64,000 nucleotides of DNA from Rutstroemia sp. NJR-2017a BVV2 (lineage: Eukaryota; Ascomycota; Leotiomycetes; Helotiales; Rutstroemiaceae): the NCBI GenBank assembly GCA_002946415.1, contig NJPS01000033.1:124001-188000 (forward strand), given 5' to 3'. The first letter of the stretch is position 1, and every line of letters starts with the position of its first letter. The notes under the pieces are model-generated. The model worked only from the letters and a program-made list of their open reading frames with translations. It did not search any database and had not been told where the DNA came from. The position numbers and the translations under genes are program-made. Positions 56,084 to 64,000 of the stretch are shown here, piece after piece.

Positions 56084-59000
56084 ATGCCCTCCGCCAACCA
56101 CCCCAGGGCTCAGTTTCTGCCACTGTCGCCAAACTTTGACCTCCCGGCTTTGGTTAGGGAGAATGAAAGCTTTGATGAGGTCCGCAGGGTCCCCCAAGCT
56201 GCGTTGGAAGAGTACACGGTTCAGAGTCTGGAGCAACTGGTATACCTGCATGTCGTTGTGGAAGGGCGACCTCTAATTTTAGAAGGATGGGGCTCCTATC
56301 TTCCTCCATGGCTATTTACTGCGACATGGCTTGAACAAAACCTGGGTAAAGAAGGTAGCTCACCTAGTATACTACTTCACAAGGGGCACAGCTAACCTTT
56401 GATTTATTGCAGTTCAAAACGTCCGCGATATACCGAATGGCATTGACCTTCAGATGACAATGGGTCATTACCTGCGCTCCATGGCCCAACTTGCAAATCA
56501 GTTCACTCTTCAAAACTACAAAGATGAAAAATGCCAGCGACTTTATTTGAAGGACATCGATTGCCCCGACGAATGGGCTAAAAGCTTGAAAGAAATGCTC
56601 CCGGAAGCCTTCTACTACTTGAACGAATGTATAGAGTCACGCACTGGAGGAGATGGCGCAATCCGAGAGCCAAACGAGTTCGGCCAGATGCGATTTGGAA
56701 AAGGAGTTGCGCCAGCTGGCGATTTGATGAGCAGCCTGCCACCTGATATGCGCGCCATGAATATGATGTGTTATATTGGTCATGAAGGAACATACACTCC
56801 GGCCCATCGCGAAATGTGCGCAAGTTTAGGTCACAATCTCATGGTTGAATGCTCCGATGGCCGTGGTGGTGAAAAGCCCGGAAGTTCCATCTGGTTTATG
56901 ACTGAGTCTAAAGAGCGGGAGATGGTTTCGGAATATTTCTTGTCTGTGCTGGGCCATGATATAGAGGTCGAAAAACATTTTGCTCAGTTGAACGCCTGGA
57001 GGAAGGCCCCCTTCAATGTCTGGGCCACAGAGCAGAAGCCTGGAGATCTCATACTGATACCACCTCTAGCTCCACATCAAGTCTGGAACCGTGGAACTCG
57101 GACCATGAAGGTGGCATGGAATCGGACAACAGTCGACACGCTCGAACTTGCAATCCATGAGGCCTTGCCTCGCGCCCGTCTTGTCTGCCGAGACGAACAG
57201 TACAAGAACAAAGCTATCATTTACTACTCGCTGGATAAGTACTTTGGGTTACTTTCTCGAGACACTGTGGAGCCAAAGATGTGGATGAGACCTGGAAGCC
57301 GAGTTCGCCAAGTTATGGAGGATTTTAAACGACTATTCCATCTATATAAAGAAGTTCTAATCAGCGAGCTATTTTCACCCACCCGGCCGGAGAAGAATGT
57401 GGAGTTTCTGCCGTACGACTCAAATGTTACGTGCTCGTACTGCCGGTGCAACATTTTCAATCGATTCCTGACCTGCAAATCTTGTATCCTGACAGCTGAT
57501 ACCGGTGAGGAAGATACATATGATATTTGCATGGAGTGTTATGCGATGGGTCGCTCATGTGCTTGTATTTCTAATCTGGAGTGGGTCGAACAATGGAAAG
57601 AAGAAGATTTGAAGGAGAATTACGAATTGTGGCGTAGTGTTGTCCTAGAATTTGAAGGTCGCACAGATCAGTCACCCCAGCCCTTAGAAGTGGAGAGGCA
57701 GAGATCTGGTAAGAAAAGCGTTGCTCATATATGCCAAGAACAACTTGCAGCTAGGCCCTGGCATGATATTACTCAGCCAGAAGTTCGTGAACCATCTCCT
57801 GGAGAATCGGACGTTGAGCCAGAGGTTGATGATGAAGGTCGTCTAAAAAAACCCTATCGGAAGCCGTCAAGGAGAGGTCGAGTCAAACCTACGAAGGATA
57901 AGACAAGCAATTGCCATATCTGTTGTCATCATGAGTGGAAATGGAAGCTTGCACAATGCACTAGCTGCTCCCGGTATTACTGTTACGGGACACTATGGCG
58001 AGCATTTGACCTTATGCCTCAGACTGTTATGGAGAACGAAAAATGGGAATGCCCAAAATGTTTAAAGATTTGCTCATGTGGTAAATGCCGCAAGGACTCA
58101 AAACAAAAACCATATGCTCCAAAAGGTACACTTCTTGGACATGACACAAAAAAGGTCGCAGATTATAGAAGCGTCGAAAGTCTGGTTGACTTCTCGAAGA
58201 CTAATCTTGGGTGGCTAAGACCTGAACATGAAGACGAGCCAGAAGAAACAGCGAGAATGAAAAGACTGCGCGAGAAAGCCGAACAGCAAAAAGCCATTGA
58301 GCACTCAATTGACACCAGTTACCTCGAAGAAGGACAATATCAATCGTTAATCAACCAGGAAGAAAGTCATTTTGATAACATGGCAGATATAGATCCGCAG
58401 CTTCGGGACGGGGCGCATGCGTTGTCGCCTCAAAGCCGAAACGACAATCATCAAACTGACAAACCGCCTGCTCATGCTAGCATTCCTTTCGGAAATCAGT
58501 ACCAACCCTACGGTTCTACGGACGCGCACTATGATTTAGACGATGATTACCTTATTGGACTTCACATGTTAGGGGAAGCAGCAGAGTATCCATCAAGGCT
58601 TCTGGCACCAGTAACGCCAATGGTTTCTGGTGGAGACTCATATCCTGAGCCATCGCATGATGGTCAACATCGAATGATAGGGATTGGTTACTATCAGCAA
58701 CCAGCTAACGATATGGACATTATATTGTACGATTCGCCAAAGTCGGATGATGAGTCCAATGAACGTCCTACCATAAATCCCGCAGATTTATTGGCTCCAT
58801 TGGCTCAGTTCGCAACGGTCCCGAAAAAAAGAAAGCGCCTCAACTCTGAAGGTATTCCTGAAAATGACGAAGATGATGTTGAGTTTGTAGCATCTAAGCG
58901 TCGGAAGAGACCTTCAAAAGCAAAAGGTCCCATGGCCGTACAGTCAGATGTAATTCAACCCCCCGAGCCTCGTCCTCCCAGGCGGAGCATTGGTAAACCG

Positions 59001-60653
59001 AAATCATACACCGAACCGCCTGTCGAAATAGCTCTCGGCTCTGAGGACGAGGTCAAGCATGCTAATTCCACCAATCAAAGCTCAAGACGCGGCACCGCTG
59101 ATCGGGATGCTAATGATGTTGAACTTGCCACAAAAGCCTTGAGCTATATTACTAAAGGAAAGATAATAGAGGATACTGCTACTACACCTGCTTCTAATGG
59201 GAAACGACGAGGTAGACCACGTGGTAGTGTAAAAACTAATGTGGTTGCCTCTCCTGCACCGCCTACACCGGTAGTGAAGCATCGAAGATCGGCATGGCTT
59301 GCAAGGAAAGAAGAAGCAGAAGCTGAGGAAGACTACGATTCTGAAGCATCGAGACCCGCGCGGAGAACTAAGCACAGCAACAGATCATCACAGCGGTCAA
59401 AGCCTAATTGGCAAGCTGTCAATGCCAATTCAGACGATTGGACTGGCGACGAAGGTGCGACTGAGGACGAAAATGAAGATGAAGATAGGGGCCGGCGTAC
59501 CAGGAAGCAAAAAACACGTCAAAGTACGGCATCAACAAAGTCTGAAGAACCTCAAAATTACAACGGAAGTCTGGAACCAGAGGGTGATGAACCAATGAAC
59601 AACGTGGCAGATGAAATCAGCGATGGGAGTCTGTTTGGAGGAGTTATAGATGGCGAGGGCGAGCAAAATGAGGACGATAATGGGAAGATTAAGTCACCTG
59701 AAGCAACAATCCGAGTACAGAGCACGAGGGTCGCAACAGAGGGCCAATCTGTGGAAGAAGTGGCGGTTAAGAGACGTAGAGGTAGACCACCCAAGAATGC
59801 TGCAGCTCCTCCACCTGTTCCAGCTACTAGGAAAGAGGTCGGTCTACGGTCACCGTCTACATCTGAATCACCCCCACCTCCTTTCCCCAGCTCTACAAAC
59901 ATCGGACAGCCCAAGAGATTCCTTTCACTTAGAGAAAAGCTTGCGCTCAAGGGCAAGAAGGTCAAAATTGTCACCTCAAAAAAGAAATCTCCCTTGCGCC
60001 CTTCGTCAGCAGCTCCAAGCGCCAGAGAAACGTCTCATACTCCAACCGCATCTGCGCCACTCTCTGTTTTGCTCAGCCCTGCTCGAGAAACCACTGGCCA
60101 AAGAACAACGCAAGCCTCCAGAACAATCTCCGAAGCATCACCACTCCAATCTGCACCTTCCATCGCAACACCAGAACTTGGTCCAACATCCGCATCTACT
60201 CTTCGCTCTGAGTTAGCTTCCAGTTTCGCCGGTTCATTGGCCCGTCAAGCCGCCGAATCCAGACCCGCCTCCCCAGCCTCCGACGCTTTATCTTCAGCAC
60301 CCGCAGCAACCACAACTTTCCGTCGTCCGTCCCCCGGAGAAGCACCAACCAAGACAACCCCTACCATCGTACGTCTCGATACCGAACACGAAGAACCACC
60401 CGTAAAGAAAGGCCCTACCATCGTCCGACTCATGGAATCGGAAGAAGATGAAGAAGATGAAGAAGAAGAAGAAGTAGTTATATCAGACGAGGACGAAGAA
60501 TCGAACTCAGAGGGCTGGTCTTCGTCAGATGACGATATCCTCGCTGTGAAGCCTGCGCCTAAGGTTACGGTTCCGCAAATGAGACCTATGTCGGCTGGAT
60601 CAAGTGTGCCTGCGACACCTAGGAAGAGGGGTCGTCCTCGTTTGCGTGGATGA
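56084..60653 (+). CDS. JmjC-domain chromatin protein with cysteine clusters and AT-hooks
   Basis: A 1,503-residue nuclear protein, probably a histone demethylase or a demethylase-derived chromatin factor. The JmjC fold is seen at about residues 180-330: the iron-binding pair lies in HREMCASLGHNLMVEC and the distal His in PLAPHQVWNRGTRTMKVAWN. A first cysteine cluster follows near residues 429-475 (CSYCRCN, CKSC, CMECY). A second is near 589-650 (CHICCHH, CTSCSRYYCYG, CPKCLKICSCGKCRK), like the zf-4CXXC_R1 domain. Three AT-hooks are at about 1019 (KRRGRPRGS), 1209 (KRRRGRPPKN) and the C-terminus (RKRGRPRLRG). Acidic blocks lie between them. Two exons (56084-56354, 56413-60653) join at G|TT. 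Whether it demethylates and which site cannot be told from sequence. Confidence 0.88.
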
Positions 60654-61155
60654 CGTGCCGGGTGGGATATGGCTTCTTATGTGAGAGTATTGGGGTGGCT
60701 TTACAGAATGGGATGTAGAGTAGAATTTCGGGGTTATGGCTATCTAGGCTTAGGATTAAGGTGAGATGTAGAAGAGGAAGGTTGGTGCGTGATTATGCTA
60801 GGGAATGTTGTCACTTTGCCTGCATACATACTCTCAAACATCTGTATGCGTTTGACTACGGGTTTTGAGGTGTAGGTAGAGTTACGGACTTTCTTGACAG
60901 GGTGTTTGTGGGGGATAATATAGTTTCACGTTGTTTTTTAAAGACATGGTTTTCAGTCTATGATATATCGACTTGTATTCACTTCTTTGATAGTGTATAT
61001 ACAATACAGGTATCTACATACGCAAATTACCTCAACTCCAATGCCGATGCCGATGCCAATGCCAATGACATGCCAATATAATGCCAATCTACCTATAAAC
61101 AATGTACAACCCCAGCCAATCATAATAACTCCAAAAACCAACCAAAACTCAACCC
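60654..61155. other. Convergent spacer with ATGCCR repeat
   Basis: 3' flanks of the JmjC and transporter genes. A hexanucleotide array (ATGCCG/ATGCCA) lies at about 61041-61068; nothing else was recognised. Confidence 0.5.
61041..61068. repeat. ATGCCR hexanucleotide repeat
   Basis: Four to five copies of ATGCCG/ATGCCA in tandem. Confidence 0.8.
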
Positions 61156-62988
61156 CTACTCTTCATCATCCTCTGCCCTTCTCCTAACACCCCACCCATT
61201 CTTCAGTAACTCGCCCGTCTCCTCCAAACTCAAACCCATGGTCTCGGGATATATCCGCCAGATGGCACACCATCCCAGCGCGCACACAGCAGCGTAGACG
61301 AGGAATGTCCAGAACGGAGTCATGAGCTCCATCATAGGGAGGAACGTCAGCCCGACGAGGAAGTTGGCGCCCCAGTTGGTGCTGGTGGAGAGGGAGGAGC
61401 CGAGCGAGCGGACCGAGAGGGGGAAGAGCTCGGATTGCATCCACTGGGGGGGTTAGCGCGGGGAGGGGGAGGTGAGGTGGGGTGGGTAGATAGACTTACA
61501 GGTACGTTACCGAGACCGAGCGCAAAGGCGCCGGTGTAGAGCATGATGGAGGTGAGGATTAGGAGGGGTGCGGTGCGGGAGGAGAGATGGGTGGGGGATT
61601 TAGAATTAGAATTAGAATCGGTGTTGGTGAAGGAGGTGGATGAGGTGCTGGGGTCCATGAAGTGGAAGCCAATGGAGCAGAAGATGAGACCGACGGTCAT
61701 TATGGGGATGGAGATGAGGAGGATGCGACGACGGCCAATGCGGTCGATTAGGATGAGGGCGGCGCAGGTTAGGACGAAGTTTGTGAGGGCTACGGAAAGG
61801 GAGGTGAGGGTTGGGGAGGAGAAGCCGAGGATGGTGAAGATGGTGGCGGAGAAGTACATTAGTGAGTTCTGTTGTGCGGTGTTAGTTTAGCTGGTGCTTA
61901 GAGTTCCAGGAGTGAAAGATACTTACGAAGCCACAGAGTTGTTGAAGACTCTGGAGAAGACAAGCTATGGTTAGAGCTCGCCTGTTTCCTCCTACTCCTA
62001 TCAACTCTGCCCAGGTGTCCTTGACTTCCGAGAACCAAGATTCCGAGGTATCCTTATTCTTCTGTCCACGGGCCCTACCCCTCTTCGCCTCCTCTTCCTC
62101 TCTAACTTCCTTCTCTATCCCCTTCAACACCCCATCAACCATTTTCTGAACCTCTTCCCCACCTCCAAACACCTTACTCAGCACCTTCCTGCCCTCATCG
62201 CTCCTCCCCATCTGCACCAACCATCTCGGCGTCTCCGGCATAACCAGCATAACCAAGATCTGCAGCACCGCCGGCACCGCCCCCAACCCCACAATCCATC
62301 TCCACCCCGTCTCCTCGCTCCCCCACTGCACAAACGCCCAGCCCACAATATACGCCACGACCTGACCCAGGGTAATGAACAGCACATTCAGCACCACCAG
62401 TCTCCCTCTGAACGGCGCCGGCGCCAACTCCGCTATATACAACGGCGCAACAAAACTGCCCGCCCCGACCGCAAGCCCCACCACCGATCGCCCGATGATC
62501 ATGCCGGCGACAGAGGTGGTGAATGCTTGGATCAATGCGCCGAGGATGAAGGAGAGATCGGCAAGGAGGACGACGCGCTTGCGGCCGAATGTGGAGGCCA
62601 GGATACCGGAAATGGGCGAGACGAGGAGCGCGAAGAGGGATGTGCTGGATGTAATGAGAGATTTGTCGAGGGTGGTGAGGGGGTGCCCAAGAGAGCCGTG
62701 GATGGATACTAGGGTTGCGGATATGACGCCTGTGTCGTCTGCGGAGTTGATGAATGTGCGTTAGTATATATTTCTTCTTTCATTAAGTGATATTGGGATT
62801 TGCTGGCGAGGGGACATACAGCCAAATAATAACCCACTAATGCCCGCAGACAGCGTAAGTAGCCAGACGAACAGTCCTGGCTTTCGGAGGTTCTTCTCGA
62901 GAAGGAGAGACACATCGTTGAGATCTTCTTCTTCTTCTTCGATGCTATCGCGATTCGACAATAATGGCTCTTCGGAGGTAGACGCCAT
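61156..62988 (-). CDS. MFS sugar/myo-inositol-type transporter
   Basis: A 12-helix major facilitator of the sugar-porter family, plasma membrane, 545 residues. Four exons (62820-62988, 61927-62738, 61500-61868, 61156-61443) join in phase. Motifs: the split TM1 motif GLLFG|YDTGVIS, GRKRVVLL after TM2, RSVVGLAVGAGSFVAPLYIAELAP, PETPRWLV, the central loop with [57 protein letters not shown], and PETMGLSLEE at the end. The ELFP-RS-GSS pattern and the TGVISATLV start resemble Itr1-type myo-inositol transporters. The substrate is inferred, as hexose porters share most motifs. An in-frame ATG at 63051 would add 21 residues. Confidence 0.93.
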
Positions 62989-63578
62989 GGTCTCGAGAGG
63001 AATATCGGTAGTTGATGCCAGCGTAGTTATGCGAACCTTGAAAGGCTTCACATTTCAATCAGTCGAAGTGAGGTTGAGGGAGGAAACAGCGATGATGATT
63101 CCGGCCGGTGATCGGCGCATGCAGCATGTTCCTGGCGGACAGGGGTCTGTTGCTTGGCGCGGCATGTAGGGTTAAGGTTAATGGGCCGAGCACTAGAACT
63201 ACTTCGTACTTGCTGCATCAACGTCGAATATCTGTTTTTTGACAGGAAACGACATCTAATTCTTGGGTTTTCTTTTTCACATTGGGGGTGTGACTATAAA
63301 TATATAATATCCTCATCTCGAAGTTGAAATATATGTCAGATTTGGAATTTACAGGCGAAGAAGTGCATTACAAGGCTGCACATGGAATACGGTATCACAA
63401 GATTGAAAAGACATAGTTTAGTAGGTAGAAAAACTTGAATTGTTGCATGCGAATAATCAGCGGTGCGAATCTCCAGCATAGTTTCCCAATGGACATTCGT
63501 TTGTATGTAGCAGCGCGCAAGTGCAGCATCTACAGCGTTGTGAGCTCAAAGAACCAGCAAGGAGATAGATCACCACGC
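62989..63578. other. Transporter promoter region
   Basis: 590 bases holding the transporter promoter and the 3' flank of the next gene. No gene was recognised; ORFs at 63435-63629 are short and motif-free. Confidence 0.5.
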
Positions 63579-63983
63579 CTAAGTAAAGTTGCTTTTGTAA
63601 GTATACACAACAATAGAGATACCAACTGAGGCGTAAATTAAGAACACGATGAGTTCCCAGCCCCATTGTGAACCGTCAAATCTAATGCGGCTTGGCTTAG
63701 ATTCTGGAGCTTCAGATGTAATGCGGCGTGGCTTGGGCTCTGCCATGTGAGCGAGTTGGAGCATACGCGCCTCATAGCGAGCTTCGAGGAGCCTGAGCTT
63801 GGCATGCAATGTATCGTTACCCTGACAAAGAGGGTCATTAAGAACTGACCTCAAAATCTTCCTGTCTTCCTTGACATAGCCCTTCCATAAGTTGCGGTAT
63901 TCGTCGCCGAGCTTGGCAAATATCTTCGTTGCGGGGTCATCGGCATCAGGACCGCTGCGGGAGGATACCTGGTCATAAGGCAT
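63579..63983 (-). CDS. Small protein with C-terminal membrane anchor
   Basis: A 134-residue protein I do not recognise. It starts at ATG 63981-63983, only 17 bases from the window edge, so an upstream exon outside cannot be excluded. Residues 20-90 are helical and charged (KIFAKLGDEYRNLWKGYVKEDRK, KLRLLEARYEARMLQLAHM). One hydrophobic segment near the C-terminus (ELIVFLIYASVGISIVVYTY) is followed by KSNFT and the stop. The layout fits a tail-anchored protein of the ER or mitochondrial outer membrane; this is inference. Confidence 0.6.
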   Translation of the reverse strand: MPYDQVSSRSGPDADDPATKIFAKLGDEYRNLWKGYVKEDRKILRSVLNDPLCQGNDTLHAKLRLLEARYEARMLQLAHMAEPKPRRITSEAPESKPSRIRFDGSQWGWELIVFLIYASVGISIVVYTYKSNFT

Positions 63984-64000
63984 TGCTGAGATGGTTCGAT

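Overview
The window is nuclear DNA of a filamentous ascomycete. Genes carry many short GT-AG introns (about 45-75 nt) with CTAAC-type branch sites. Several proteins belong to fungus-specific families (MIM2, NCE102, GDS1, fungal MED1), and there is a dispersed single 5S rRNA gene rather than a tandem array. Base composition, intron style and protein flavour suggest Leotiomycetes (Botrytis/Sclerotinia-like), but the order is an inference.

Layout. 1-5.1 kb: a 16-bp minisatellite, then a SNF2/RAD5-type ATPase with RING finger (+). 5.1-7.8 kb: no gene seen. 7.8-24.7 kb: housekeeping block with an AT-hook/polyQ regulator (-), nucleoporin NUP107/NUP84 (-), the twin-CX9C protein CMC4 (-), SUMO (+), a small charged protein (-), a fused succinyl-CoA-synthetase-like protein (+) and Mediator MED1 (+). 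25.0-29.1 kb: a degraded accessory island holding an intact 5S rRNA gene, the C-terminal third of a reducing polyketide synthase (KR-ACP-reductase) with an internal stop, an N-terminally truncated alcohol dehydrogenase joined to it head to head, and a 5S relic. 29.3-32.7 kb: a STAND/ankyrin-like protein and a glutathione S-transferase. 32.7-38.3 kb: a very long gene-poor stretch upstream of a GDS1-type winged-helix regulator. 39.6-41.4 kb: a microsatellite-rich spacer including an uninterrupted run of 50 C. 41.4-64 kb: a disordered protein, AIM24, an orphan protein, eIF2-beta, MIM2, NCE102, COQ2, a large JmjC/AT-hook chromatin protein, an inositol-type transporter and a small membrane protein.

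Functionally, five gene products point to mitochondria (CMC4, MIM2, AIM24, COQ2, and the SCS-like fusion with a presequence-like N-terminus). Several act in chromatin or transcription (SNF2-RING, AT-hook protein, MED1, GDS1, JmjC). Several neighbours are divergently transcribed and probably share promoters: CMC4/SUMO, eIF2-beta/MIM2, COQ2/JmjC, and the charged protein/SCS-like fusion.

The most noteworthy items are: the PKS/ADH relic, best explained by one deletion that removed a shared promoter and both 5' halves; the SCS-like alpha-beta fusion whose beta half appears to lack the nucleotide-binding lobe; the compact CMC4 gene with a 13-nt microexon and a predicted ATG-only first exon; and the 5S gene with its nearby relic. 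Exon boundaries were set by eye from splice consensus, reading frame and family motifs.
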